Assembly: GCA_018897435.1 (NCBI GenBank)
Contig: JAHIKI010000034.1
Coordinates: 1 to 34,072 of the forward strand
From: Acidobacteriota bacterium
GTDB taxonomy: Bacteria; Acidobacteriota; Aminicenantia; UBA2199
Length of the DNA: 34,072 bases
Direction: 5' to 3'
The notes under the pieces were generated by a model. That model was not told where the DNA came from, did not search any database, and was given only the letters and a program-made list of their open reading frames with translations. The translations under genes were made by a program, and so were the position numbers. Of the stretch, positions 17,209-25,483 are shown one piece after another (position 1 is the first letter of the stretch; every line of letters begins with the position of its first letter).

Positions 17209-17772
17209 ATGGAAAAAACCTATTTTGAGATCAAGATAACGTTTGTCCATATCGTTATTTTTCTGATCGCGGTCCTGGGCATGGGAATTTTTCTTTTTTA
17301 CATGGGCTACCAGGCGGGCCAGCGCCGGGGAAATCCGTTGACAGCAATAAACAGCGAACAAAATCAGGTGGACGCCGCCGGCATTCCGGAAGAGTTGCGT
17401 ATCGTCGATGAAAAACCCATCAAAACCGCAGTCGGAAACACGAGCGCCAAACAGACTATTCCGGAAGAAATGAAGCTGCATCAAGCACAAATGAAAAAAG
17501 AACAACCGCCAGCCAGCCAGAAAAATATTTTCACAGATCAAAACTATACCATTCAAGTGGGCGCCTTTGCCGATTTTGCCAACGCCCAGAAATGCAGCAG
17601 CAGATTCTCCAGCCGCGGCTATCAAACCGCGATCATCGTGGAAACGATTAATAAGAAAAAATTGCATACCGTCCAGGTCGGAAGTTTTGCCACCATGGCC
17701 GAAGCCCAGAAGGAAAAAGCCAAGTTGGAAAACCTGGAGAAAGCGACATTCGCCATCAAAAAAGCGCGCTGA
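17209..17772 (+). CDS. SPOR-domain membrane protein
   Basis: This 187-residue protein has one transmembrane helix near residues 11-33 and a polar, low-complexity linker. Its C-terminal SPOR domain starts at about residue 110: YTIQVGAFADFANAQKCSSR and the second half HTVQVGSFATMAEAQKEKAKL form the two pseudo-repeats. SPOR domains bind denuded glycan strands of septal peptidoglycan, so an envelope or division role is likely. The gene begins one base after the slipin stop codon and its own stop overlaps the probable start of lnt. There is no enzymatic domain. Confidence 0.88.
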   Translation: MEKTYFEIKITFVHIVIFLIAVLGMGIFLFYMGYQAGQRRGNPLTAINSEQNQVDAAGIPEELRIVDEKPIKTAVGNTSAKQTIPEEMKLHQAQMKKEQPPASQKNIFTDQNYTIQVGAFADFANAQKCSSRFSSRGYQTAIIVETINKKKLHTVQVGSFATMAEAQKEKAKLENLEKATFAIKKAR

Positions 17773-19322
17773 ACTCAAAAACTATTTTTCTGTGGCTGAG
17801 TGCGAGTATCGCCTACGCATTTGCTTTTCCAAAAAATCAAATCGCCTTTCTGGCCTTTGTATTTTTGCTGCCTTTGCTGCTGACCATTGAAAACAAACAA
17901 CCAGCCGCGATTTTCCGGATATTTTTTTGTTTTTCCTTTGTATCCTATTTGATCGTTTTGTACTGGATCCCCCGGGTAATGGTAAAATACGGTGGCACGA
18001 CCTGGATACTGGGCATTGTCGGCTTGATCGCCCTGGCCGCGTTTTTATCGGTTTTTTCCGGCCTGGCCGGCATGCTTATCGGGAAATTTAGCAATGATGG
18101 GTCGGCCCACGCAGCCGCATTTTGGATCCCGACGATCTGGATTGCCAAGGATCTTGTTATCGAGAAAGTTTTCAGTGGTTTTCCCTGGTGCCTGGCCGGC
18201 TATTCCCAGTACAAAAACATCTATTTTTCACAATTGGCGGAAATTGGCGGCATCCACTTGATTACGTTTTTGCTCATCGGCATTAATGTCCTTATTTTCC
18301 GGCTGTGGAAAACAAAAAGCAAAAAAATATTGCTCGCACTTGTGGCTGTTTTTTTAACTGTATATGCCAGCGGCTTTTGCTTGCTGAAAAACCACACGGC
18401 TAAAATCGCCAAAATCCCCTTCCACCAAGCCGGAATTATCCAACCCAACAGCAACCACGACCAGGTTTTTGATTTTATCAGCGTACAAAAAACCCTAGAC
18501 AAACTTTTCAGCACTTCATTGGCACTGAAAAAACAAGGAGCTGAATTGGTTATCTGGCCTGAATTCACAGTCCCGATCTATCCTTTACAAACGCCGCATT
18601 ACCAAGATCAATTTTCCGTATTCAGCCAGCGTTATGTTCCATTACTGGCCGGTTTTACCGATTTGTGCAATTCTGATAATGTTTTTAATTCGGTAATGCT
18701 TTTTAACGGCAATAAAATTGAAAAATACGATAAGTTCCACCTGACCCCTTTTGGAGAATATGTTTTGTTCAGGCGTTGGTTGTTCTTTGTTAAAAAAATC
18801 ACTGATCAGATAGGTGATTTTACTGCCGGGAAAAGTTTACATAATCTCAATTTTGCCGGCCACCTGCTGGCGACTCCCATCTGTTACGAGATCATCTACC
18901 CGGAGTTGGTCCGCACCATGATCACCCAGGGCGGAGAAATAATCGTGACCATTTCCAATGATTCCTGGTTCGGGAGATCGTCGGCCCCCTATCAGCATTT
19001 GGCCATGGCGATTTTCCGCAGCATTGAAAACCGCCGTTATTTGCTGCGCTCGACTTCCAATGGCATTTCGGCTTTGGTAGATCCGGCCGGCCGTATTATC
19101 CAACAGTCCCCCCTGCACAAGTCAGACCATTTTTTAGCCTCGTTTCGCTACCTGAAGCATAAAACCATATTTACCCGGTATGGATATCTTTTTCCTTATT
19201 TTTGCTTTTTAATGGTTTTGCTGGATGGCTTGTGGGCGATTATTAAAAAAATAGGTAAGCGCTTTTTACCAGCCCTGAAGGGCATAAAAAAATCCCGGCA
19301 CAAACCGATCATGCGAAAGTGA
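17769..19322 (+). CDS. lnt: Apolipoprotein N-acyltransferase
   Basis: Lnt adds the third acyl chain to lipoproteins in the inner membrane. The nitrilase-like catalytic residues are visible: Glu in ELVIWPEFTVP, Lys in KYDKFHLTPFGEYV and Cys in ATPICYEIIYPEL; SNDSWFG is also conserved. About six N-terminal membrane helices precede the periplasmic domain and one follows it. The reading frame upstream of the first usual start (TTG 17865) encodes a typical Lnt first helix (TIFLWLSASIAYAF then PKNQIAFLAF) with no ATG, GTG or TTG. I therefore place the start at CTG 17769, which overlaps the SPOR stop as CTGA and gives 517 residues, close to the 512 of E. coli. The start codon is the least certain part. 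The 3' end carries a duplicated segment found again at 25339-25483. Confidence 0.92.
   Translation: MNSKTIFLWLSASIAYAFAFPKNQIAFLAFVFLLPLLLTIENKQPAAIFRIFFCFSFVSYLIVLYWIPRVMVKYGGTTWILGIVGLIALAAFLSVFSGLAGMLIGKFSNDGSAHAAAFWIPTIWIAKDLVIEKVFSGFPWCLAGYSQYKNIYFSQLAEIGGIHLITFLLIGINVLIFRLWKTKSKKILLALVAVFLTVYASGFCLLKNHTAKIAKIPFHQAGIIQPNSNHDQVFDFISVQKTLDKLFSTSLALKKQGAELVIWPEFTVPIYPLQTPHYQDQFSVFSQRYVPLLAGFTDLCNSDNVFNSVMLFNGNKIEKYDKFHLTPFGEYVLFRRWLFFVKKITDQIGDFTAGKSLHNLNFAGHLLATPICYEIIYPELVRTMITQGGEIIVTISNDSWFGRSSAPYQHLAMAIFRSIENRRYLLRSTSNGISALVDPAGRIIQQSPLHKSDHFLASFRYLKHKTIFTRYGYLFPYFCFLMVLLDGLWAIIKKIGKRFLPALKGIKKSRHKPIMRK
19164..19311 (+). repeat. Left copy of a diverged direct repeat (lnt 3' end)
   Basis: This stretch aligns with 25339-25483. 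ggNtatctttttccNtat at 19182-19199 matches 25357-25374, the 14-mer taccagccctgaag at 19267-19280 is identical at 25438-25451, and a run of T plus seven A and ccgatca (19305-19311) recur in register. The spacing differs by only 4 nt in the first interval and 1 nt in the second. Confidence 0.75.
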
Positions 19323-19340
19323 TCGGCCAAAATTTAGGGT
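19266..19340 (-). pseudogene. Remnant of the C-terminus of the peptide-binding protein gene
   Basis: On the minus strand, overlapping the lnt 3' end, an open frame ends FFYALQGW followed by TAA at 19266-19268. The intact binding protein at 25437 ends FFYNLQGW followed by TAG at the equivalent position. Upstream residues are only loosely similar, and no binding-protein body follows. This fits a decayed end of the same gene left behind when the ABC block was placed between the two genes. Confidence 0.55.
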
Positions 19341-19616
19341 TCTGCGAAATCCCTCTGCGGGCACCAACAGGATCAAGTGCATATGACTTGCCAGTTCGAA
19401 TGACCATTTCAAGTATCTTTTAGTCGAGGTGATTAAATAAAAATACATTTACTCCGGTTTAAATAGCCAAAAAAGATAATATTTTCACCTGTAATCCGTG
19501 TACTCTCAAACTTGATGGGGAATTCTTGATGTTTCCAGTTCTTGATTTTTTGTTCATGATAGATGATACTATCCTTTCTCGACATGTACGCCTTTGAAAT
19601 TTTCCAGGGGCACGAA
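19323..19616. other. Intergenic region between lnt and the ABC transporter block
   Basis: About 290 bases hold no convincing gene. Short minus-strand open frames exist (19433-19633) but lack a ribosome binding site and any recognisable motif. The base composition is AT-richer than the following block. The region contains the decayed binding-protein 3' end at its left edge and a weak promoter at its right edge. Confidence 0.5.
19542..19570 (+). promoter_or_regulatory. Weak candidate promoter of the ABC transporter block
   Basis: TTGATT (19542-19547), a 17-bp spacer and GATACT (19565-19570) lie about 47 bp before the ATPase start. The -10 is poor. Confidence 0.3.
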
Positions 19617-20294
19617 ATGCTGAAAGTGACCAATTTAAGAAAAGTTTACCAAATGGGTGAAACCGAGGTTCACGCGCTTGCCGGAATTACGCTCCATATC
19701 AAAAAAAACGAATTCGTTGCCGTCATGGGAGCTTCGGGCTCGGGGAAATCGTCGCTGATGAACATTCTGGGCTGCCTGGATCAACCGACCGCAGGCTCCT
19801 ATGTTCTGAACGGCAGAGAAGTGAGTCAATTGGATGATGACGAACTTTCTTTCACACGCAACAAGCACCTCGGTTTCGTTTTCCAGAATTTCAATTTGCT
19901 GCCCCGTCTGTCCGCACTGAAGAATGCCCTTTTACCGACGAGATACGCTCAGGATTCCCAAGTTGATTACACCGGAAAGGCCGTCCATATTCTGGAAATG
20001 ACAGGACTGGGAGAAAGGCTTCACCACCGACCGACGCAACTTTCCGGCGGGGAATGCCAGCGCTTAGCCGTCGCCCGGGCATTGATCAACGACCCTGACG
20101 TAATTCTGGCCGACGAGCCAACCGGTAACCTCGATTCCACCACGGCTTACGAGATCATGGGTCTGTTTTGCAATCTCCATGCCCGAGGGCATACCATCGT
20201 CATGGTGACCCACGAGCAAGACATCGCCGCCTATGCCAGGCGCATCATCATCATCAAAGATGGAAAAATCATCTCCGACTCCCGCAAGGACTGA
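19617..20294 (+). CDS. ABC transporter ATP-binding protein (MacB/LolD type)
   Basis: This is a 225-residue ATPase starting at ATG 19617, with AGGGG 6 nt upstream. An upstream in-frame ATG at 19563 lacks a site and adds non-homologous residues. It shows Walker A GASGSGKS (38-45), a Q-loop in [19 protein letters not shown], signature LSGGE (142-146, followed by C where Q is usual), Walker B VILADE with PTGNLDS, and a switch His in [10 protein letters not shown]. This is the exporter/lipoprotein-release (MacB, LolD, FtsE-like) branch. It should energise the permease at 23951, with the three adaptor lipoproteins encoded between them. The substrate is unknown. Confidence 0.95.
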   Translation: MLKVTNLRKVYQMGETEVHALAGITLHIKKNEFVAVMGASGSGKSSLMNILGCLDQPTAGSYVLNGREVSQLDDDELSFTRNKHLGFVFQNFNLLPRLSALKNALLPTRYAQDSQVDYTGKAVHILEMTGLGERLHHRPTQLSGGECQRLAVARALINDPDVILADEPTGNLDSTTAYEIMGLFCNLHARGHTIVMVTHEQDIAAYARRIIIIKDGKIISDSRKD

Positions 20295-21534
20295 ACGCCT
20301 TTCCCCAGGCCGTCGGTTCGTTCCAGGGGTGGTACTATCGCTGGTTTGTTGCCTGTCGGCCTGCACCGTCAAGTCGAACCGTCATGAGGCGCGGGTTAAA
20401 AAGGGCGATTGGCAGAGAATCGTCTTGTTGAACGGCAGTTTGCAGGCCTTTAAGTCCGAGGAATTCAAGGTTCCGCAAACAAGCACCTGGCGCCAGCAGA
20501 TCAAGTGGCTGGCCAGGGAAGGAGACGATGTAAAGCCGGGGGACGTGGTGGTTATCTTCGATCCAGCCAATCTGGCGGCGGAGATCGAAGCCAACAAGGA
20601 GGCATTGAAAAACAGGTCCATTGAAATGGCGCAGAAGGAAGCCGATTTCAGGCATCAGCAATTGGAATTGGAGGTGGAACGCAAATCTGCCGAAAACGAT
20701 CTGCAACAAAGAGAAATCGATGCCTCCGTCCCGGAGGAGCTCCAGTCCAAGTATGAGTATGAGCAGAAACAACTGGAAAAACGTAAAAGTGTTTTTTCCC
20801 TGGACAGCGCGGAGACGAAAAAAAAGGTCAATTCGATGGAAATCCGGACCCAGATCGATATCATGAGAATTGAAATAGGAGATCTGCGGCGTAAGCTGAT
20901 AACTTCCCAAAGCATGCTGGACAGCCTGGTCATCAAGGCACAAACGGCCGGAACGGTTGTTTATGGAGAGGCGGGATATCCGCGGCGTAAAATTCAGATC
21001 GGTGACACCGTTTTCACGGGCCGGACCGTCGCCACCATCCCGGACAGCTCATCGTTTTTTGTTCAGGGGTGGATCAGCGAAACCCACATGAAGAAAATCA
21101 GCGTCGGGCAGAAAGTCGACCTGATCCCGGACGCGTTCCCGGATCGGCAGTATCAAGGGAGAATAAAAAGTGTTTTTACCAATGCCGAACCCAGCGTGCA
21201 ATGGGGAAAAGCGCATTATTTCAGGGTGGACATTGAACTTGAGAAGCTGGATCCGCGCATCATGAAACCGGGCATGAGCATGTGCTGCAAGGTATATGGG
21301 GATCGCTGTCGGGACGCGTTGCAAATTCCGCTGGAAATGACGTTATTCAACCGCGGGTCGTTTTGGATCAAACCCATCGGCCGGGAGGCGATCAAATTGC
21401 AGGCATTGGACTACGACGAATTCGTTGTGGTGGCCCGGGCAGAAAAAAATCGGACCGTTTCTCCCGGCATGCGGCTCGAACCGGCGCGGGACATCATCAT
21501 GAATAAGGAGTCGAGAGACGGTGAAGAAAAGTAA
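20260..21534 (+). CDS. Periplasmic adaptor (HlyD/MFP family) lipoprotein 1
   Basis: This 424-residue protein, counted from ATG 20260, overlaps the ATPase 3' end by 35 nt. Its hydrophobic signal ends in a lipobox (VVLSLVCCLSAC), so it is predicted to be lipid-anchored. It then has a split biotinyl-lipoyl-like domain, a long Glu/Lys/Gln-rich coiled-coil hairpin (about residues 105-220), the returning lipoyl half (IKAQTAGTVVYGEAGY), and a beta-barrel region (QGWISETHMKKISVGQKVDL). This is the MacA/HlyD adaptor order. An earlier ATG at 20233 is possible but lengthens the N-terminus without a better signal. It is the first of three consecutive adaptors. Confidence 0.88.
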   Translation: MEKSSPTPARTERLSPGRRFVPGVVLSLVCCLSACTVKSNRHEARVKKGDWQRIVLLNGSLQAFKSEEFKVPQTSTWRQQIKWLAREGDDVKPGDVVVIFDPANLAAEIEANKEALKNRSIEMAQKEADFRHQQLELEVERKSAENDLQQREIDASVPEELQSKYEYEQKQLEKRKSVFSLDSAETKKKVNSMEIRTQIDIMRIEIGDLRRKLITSQSMLDSLVIKAQTAGTVVYGEAGYPRRKIQIGDTVFTGRTVATIPDSSSFFVQGWISETHMKKISVGQKVDLIPDAFPDRQYQGRIKSVFTNAEPSVQWGKAHYFRVDIELEKLDPRIMKPGMSMCCKVYGDRCRDALQIPLEMTLFNRGSFWIKPIGREAIKLQALDYDEFVVVARAEKNRTVSPGMRLEPARDIIMNKESRDGEEK

Positions 21535-22741
21535 GCTCCTGGCAGTGGGTTGGCCTGCATGGATGGCGCTGGGGGCGATTTTTTTTACCGCCTGCTCGAA
21601 TGAGTCCGGGTATCGCAGCGAAAAAGTCGTCAAGGGCCCTTTTCATATCACTGTCCATGCCAGCGGGCGATTGCAATCCGCCGCTTCGCTTTTTATCGGC
21701 TGCCCCTCGGTCGAGCGCATGTGGGAATATACGATCACCTTCATGGCCCCGGAAGGCAAGCCGATCAAGAGCGGCGAAGCGATACTTTCATTCAATGACA
21801 AGGAGTTACGGGAGCGACTTCAGCTCAAGCAGGCCGAACTCGATACAGCGGAAAAAGAACTGGAAAAACTCGAACTGCAGGAAAATGAAACCTTGGACGG
21901 GCTTATGTTGCAGCAGGAGGAGGAGAAGGTCAAGCAGCAGAAGGTCCAGCACAAGGCCGAAGTGCCGGAAGAGTTCGTTGCCTCGTTGGAGATGAAGAAG
22001 CGCAAGCTGGATCTCGAACTCGCCGCGTTGCGCCTAAAAATGGCGCGCAGCCGCATCGGCAACCAGGACTCGGGGATGAAGTCGAGCCTGCAGGTGCAGC
22101 GCTCCAAGGTCAAGCTTTTGCAGGCGGAGATCGCCAAGGTCCAGGCCGATATAGCCAAGATGTCGGTCCTGGCTCCAAAAGAAGGAATGGTGGTGTACGC
22201 GCTGGATTGGGACGGCAAGAAAAAGACGGTGGGCGACACGTGCTGGATGGGATTAAACGTGCTCGAGTTGCCCGATTTAAAGAAAATGCAGGTCAAGGCG
22301 GCTATCCTGGAACCGCAGGCCGGACGGTTAAAAATAGGCCAAAAAACGGATGTCCGGCTCGACGCCAATCCCGACCGTGTGTTTTCCGGAATCGTCACCA
22401 CTCTCGGCCGTATCTTCCGGATCAAATCGGATGACCAGCCGGTGACCGTGTTTGACGTTATCGTCGATCTGGCCGAATCGGACCCGACCTTGATGCGACC
22501 GGGAATGGCGGCGACGATCGACATTGACATCTCGTCCATGGAAAATGTTCTGCAGATCCCCGAAGCCGCGATCGTCTACAGGGAAGAGGGAACATTCGTC
22601 CGGAAAAAGGGGCTGCTAAAAAACACGCTTGTGCCCGTGGCCATCGGCGCCCGCTCCAAGGGAATGGTCCAATTGTTGCGGGGGGTGAAGGAAAACGATG
22701 AGGTCCTGGTCCGCGCCGACGGCAAGGGTGACGCCCGATGA
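21521..22741 (+). CDS. Periplasmic adaptor (HlyD/MFP family) lipoprotein 2
   Basis: This 406-residue protein starts at GTG 21521, with AAGGAG 10 nt upstream, and overlaps adaptor 1 by 14 nt. It has a signal peptide with the likely lipidation Cys in FFTAC. It has the same fold order as its neighbour: a lipoyl half, a long coiled coil rich in Gln, Glu and Lys (about residues 95-215), the returning lipoyl half (VLAPKEGMVVYALDWDGKKK), a barrel (AAILEPQAGRLKIGQKTDV) and a membrane-proximal domain with LMRPGMAATIDID and VLQIPEAAIVY. It is clearly paralogous to adaptors 1 and 3 but diverged, indicating old duplication and not a recent copy. Confidence 0.9.
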   Translation: MKKSKLLAVGWPAWMALGAIFFTACSNESGYRSEKVVKGPFHITVHASGRLQSAASLFIGCPSVERMWEYTITFMAPEGKPIKSGEAILSFNDKELRERLQLKQAELDTAEKELEKLELQENETLDGLMLQQEEEKVKQQKVQHKAEVPEEFVASLEMKKRKLDLELAALRLKMARSRIGNQDSGMKSSLQVQRSKVKLLQAEIAKVQADIAKMSVLAPKEGMVVYALDWDGKKKTVGDTCWMGLNVLELPDLKKMQVKAAILEPQAGRLKIGQKTDVRLDANPDRVFSGIVTTLGRIFRIKSDDQPVTVFDVIVDLAESDPTLMRPGMAATIDIDISSMENVLQIPEAAIVYREEGTFVRKKGLLKNTLVPVAIGARSKGMVQLLRGVKENDEVLVRADGKGDAR

Positions 22742-23931
22742 TCAGGGCAAGAATGCTCTTCCTGATCGGGGCGTTCGCGCTGGCCGCTGCCGCTTGCCGA
22801 GATGCCGGGGAGGCGGATCTCCTGGTTCTGGCCGTATACCCGATGACCTTTGAAATCAAGATACCCACTTTCGGTGAATTGCAGAGCGTCACTTCGACTC
22901 CCCTGGCCACGCCTCCCCAGCTCCGGGGTCGGCAGACCATCGCCTGGATCGCCGCGGATAATTCCATGGTCAAGCAGGGAGATGCCGTGGTTAAGCTGAA
23001 TACCCTCTATTACATGGAACAGATCAAGGTTGAAGCGGCAAACATCGCCAAAATAAACCTGGAGATTGCCCAAAAAGAGCGGCTAATGCAGAAGGAGAAG
23101 TCCGACATCCAGGGCCAGATCGTCGTGACTTCGATCGAAAAGGAATTGGCCGATTTATACGCGGCCCGGGATGAAAGCATATTTTCGCGCAACAAGATCA
23201 TCGAAGACGGCATTGATCTCGACTATTTGAAAGAAAAAGAGCGGCACTACAAAAAGAAAGGGACCAAGCTGGTGCGTAAAACCCAAGCCGAACTGCAGCT
23301 TCTGATTTCCAAAAGAAAAGCGTTTCAGATGAAACTGGATCAGTACAACGAGGCAATGAATTCGCTCGATATCAAGGCTCCCCACGATGGGCTCTTTGTC
23401 ATCGAAAAACGATGGGACGGAGAAAAATACCGGGTTGGCATGGTTATTTGGGGAGGGGAAAAACTTGGTACACTGCCCAATCTGGATCGAATGGAGGCCA
23501 AGCTGTTTGTATTGGAGTCCGAAGCATCCGGATTGAAAGACAAGCTGTTTGTGTCTCTGACCATTGACCTCGAGCCGGCCAGGACCTTTTTCGGCCATGT
23601 CGTAGGCATCGACACGATCGCCAAACCTCTGGACGAGAAGAGCCCGCTCAAGTATTTCGAAGTAAAAGCCAGTCTCGACATCACCGACAAAGCCCTGATG
23701 AAACCGGGGGTCCAAGTCAAGGCGTCGATTTTAGTGAACCAACGCGAACATGCCATCTGCGTACCCAACCAGGCCTTGCTCTTTGAGCAGGGGAAATCGT
23801 TTGTCCATGTGAAAACGGCGCGGAGTGTGAAAAAGAGACAGGTCGAAATCGGCGAGCACAGCCTGACGCAGACCGTGATCGTCAAAGGATTGGCGGCGGG
23901 AGAGAAAGTTTTGCTGGGGAATCCGCAGTAA
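22738..23931 (+). CDS. Periplasmic adaptor (HlyD/MFP family) lipoprotein 3
   Basis: This 397-residue protein has its ATG overlapping the adaptor 2 stop codon (ATGA). A short signal ends in a lipobox (LAAAAC). The coiled-coil hairpin spans about residues 95-205 with a central KEKERHYKKKGTKLVRKTQA. The second lipoyl half is IKAPHDGLFVIEKRWDGEKY, followed by the barrel and LMKPGVQVKASILV, AICVPNQALLFEQGKSFVHV. The family and domain order equal those of the two preceding genes. It is followed 19 nt later by the permease. No outer-membrane TolC-like gene is present in the window, so a trans-envelope tripartite pump is not complete here. Confidence 0.9.
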   Translation: MIRARMLFLIGAFALAAAACRDAGEADLLVLAVYPMTFEIKIPTFGELQSVTSTPLATPPQLRGRQTIAWIAADNSMVKQGDAVVKLNTLYYMEQIKVEAANIAKINLEIAQKERLMQKEKSDIQGQIVVTSIEKELADLYAARDESIFSRNKIIEDGIDLDYLKEKERHYKKKGTKLVRKTQAELQLLISKRKAFQMKLDQYNEAMNSLDIKAPHDGLFVIEKRWDGEKYRVGMVIWGGEKLGTLPNLDRMEAKLFVLESEASGLKDKLFVSLTIDLEPARTFFGHVVGIDTIAKPLDEKSPLKYFEVKASLDITDKALMKPGVQVKASILVNQREHAICVPNQALLFEQGKSFVHVKTARSVKKRQVEIGEHSLTQTVIVKGLAAGEKVLLGNPQ

Positions 23932-23950
23932 GGCAAATGAGGGGAATGCG

Positions 23951-25186
23951 ATGAAGATGAAACAGGAGATCCTTGAAGCCGCCGAGTCGCTCATCCACCA
24001 CAAACTGCGTACGATCCTTACCCTGCTGGGGATGATATTCGGTGTAGGCGCTGTGATCGCCATGCTTAGCATCGGTCGCGGCGCCGAGCGTGAGGCGCTC
24101 CAGCTCATCGATTTCATGGGGCTACGAAACATCATTGTCAAGACCAAGGTGTTCGAAGAGACCAAGCTCAAGGAGATCCGCGAGAATTCCCCCGGCCTGA
24201 CGCTTCAGGATTTGAACGCCGCCCGGGAAACACTGCCGTTTTTAAGCGCCTACAGTGCCACCAAACAGGTGAAAGTGTATGCCTTGTTCAGCAGTGCGGC
24301 GGAGATCGACGCCGAGGTCCTGGGCGTTCTCCCCACCCACCTGGAAATGGCCAACCTGACCATGAACAGCGGGCGTTTTCTTCTGCCCGTTGACGATCTC
24401 GGCTATGCCCATGTATGTGTGATCGGCTCGCGGGTTGCGCAAGTGCTTTTCCCCGGCCGCGATCCGGTCGGGGAAAGACTCAAAGTCAATCATGTATGGT
24501 TGACGGTGGTCGGGGTCTTGAAAGATAAAAACCTGATCCGGAACGAATTTCAGGGTGTGCCCCTGAAAGGCGAGCAGAACAACGTTTACATCCCGCTGCA
24601 AACGGCGCTCAATGCGTTCCGCTTCGGCGTGTATGAATCCCAGATCGATGATTTCAGACTACAAATAAAAAAAGGTGTTCCCTGCAGTGCCGCTGCGGCA
24701 ACTCTTGCGCAACTGCTCAAGAAACGCCACAAGGAAATCGATGATTATGAAATGGTCGTGCCGGAAGCCCTGCTGGAACAGCACCGCAAGACGCAGAACA
24801 TCTTCACCATCGTGATGGCCTTCATTGCGGGGATATCGTTGCTGGTGGGCGGCATCGGCATCATGAATATCATGCTCGCCACGGTGTTGGAACGGACAAG
24901 GGAGATCGGTCTGCGGCGGGCCGTGGGGGCCAGAAAACAGGACATCAAGCGGCAGTTTCTGGTCGAAACCATCGCTATTTCCTCGCTGGGCGGAATGATG
25001 GGCATTCTGTTCGGTTTCGTCCTGTCCATAACCATTGCGGCGATATCGGGCTGGGCAGTGGGTTGGACAATTGGCGCCGTGCTTCTTTCTTTCTGCGTCT
25101 GCGCCTTTATCGGACTTGTCTCCGGATTGTACCCGGCGATGCAGGCATCCCGGCTGGACCCCATTGAGGCGCTGCGGCACGATTGA
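23951..25186 (+). CDS. MacB-type ABC transporter permease
   Basis: This 411-residue permease has the MacB topology: one membrane helix near the N-terminus (LRTILTLLGMIFGVGAVIAM), a large periplasmic MacB_PCD domain, and three C-terminal helices. The cytoplasmic coupling segment ERTREIGLRRAVGARKQDIK is diagnostic, as are the C-terminal LYPAMQASRLDPIEALRHD and GGIGIMNIMLATV. The ATPase is a separate gene (19617), unlike E. coli MacB. Such systems act as mechanotransducers, driving periplasmic export or lipoprotein release through an adaptor; which applies here is unknown. Last gene of the block. Confidence 0.94.
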   Translation: MKMKQEILEAAESLIHHKLRTILTLLGMIFGVGAVIAMLSIGRGAEREALQLIDFMGLRNIIVKTKVFEETKLKEIRENSPGLTLQDLNAARETLPFLSAYSATKQVKVYALFSSAAEIDAEVLGVLPTHLEMANLTMNSGRFLLPVDDLGYAHVCVIGSRVAQVLFPGRDPVGERLKVNHVWLTVVGVLKDKNLIRNEFQGVPLKGEQNNVYIPLQTALNAFRFGVYESQIDDFRLQIKKGVPCSAAAATLAQLLKKRHKEIDDYEMVVPEALLEQHRKTQNIFTIVMAFIAGISLLVGGIGIMNIMLATVLERTREIGLRRAVGARKQDIKRQFLVETIAISSLGGMMGILFGFVLSITIAAISGWAVGWTIGAVLLSFCVCAFIGLVSGLYPAMQASRLDPIEALRHD

Positions 25187-25314
25187 GCGGTTCGGGATGG
25201 GGAATGGCATAAAAGTTGTTCGGGTACAATACGAGATCAACCGAGATCATATGGAAATCCTGAAAAAGAATATGTGCATTCCATCTTGCTTTCTTTTGCC
25301 CAGGGCGGCATTGA
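25187..25314. other. Intergenic stretch between the permease and the lnt fragment
   Basis: About 130 bases with no recognisable gene or signal. Short open frames exist on both strands but carry no family motif. Confidence 0.4.
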
Positions 25315-25449
25315 TGTAGTGCGCATAGAAAAGGACAGACCTTTTTCACCTGCTGGGGTTATCTTTTTCCCTATGTCTGTTTTTTCTTGACCCTGGGGAA
25401 GTTCCTCTGGCTGGTGGCGAAGAAAAAAGGCCGGCGCTACCAGCCCTGA
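25315..25449 (+). pseudogene. lnt: Fragment of a second, diverged lnt 3' end
   Basis: An open frame ending TGA at 25447-25449 encodes GQTFFTCWGYLFPYVCFFLT followed by a Trp/Leu/Lys-rich tail. Intact Lnt has KTIFTRYGYLFPYFCFLMVL at the matching place. About half of the residues agree and many substitutions are conservative. The nucleotide match continues beyond the stop (taccagccctgaag identical). A 4-nt difference near the end shifts the frame relative to lnt. No upstream Lnt catalytic domain exists here, so it is a stranded 3' fragment. Confidence 0.7.
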
Positions 25450-25483
25450 AGATTGTAAAAAAAGTCGCCGCATGAGCCGATCA
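25339..25483 (+). repeat. Right copy of the diverged direct repeat (lnt 3' end / binding-protein 3' end)
   Basis: This is the counterpart of 19164-19311. It includes the lnt fragment and runs into the 3' end of the minus-strand binding-protein gene, so both copies carry the same lnt/binding-protein 3' junction. Confidence 0.75.

Noticed and set aside
19433..19633. Minus-strand 66-codon frame upstream of the ABC ATPase
   Set aside because: No ribosome binding site, no motif, and it overlaps the promoter and start of the ATPase gene.
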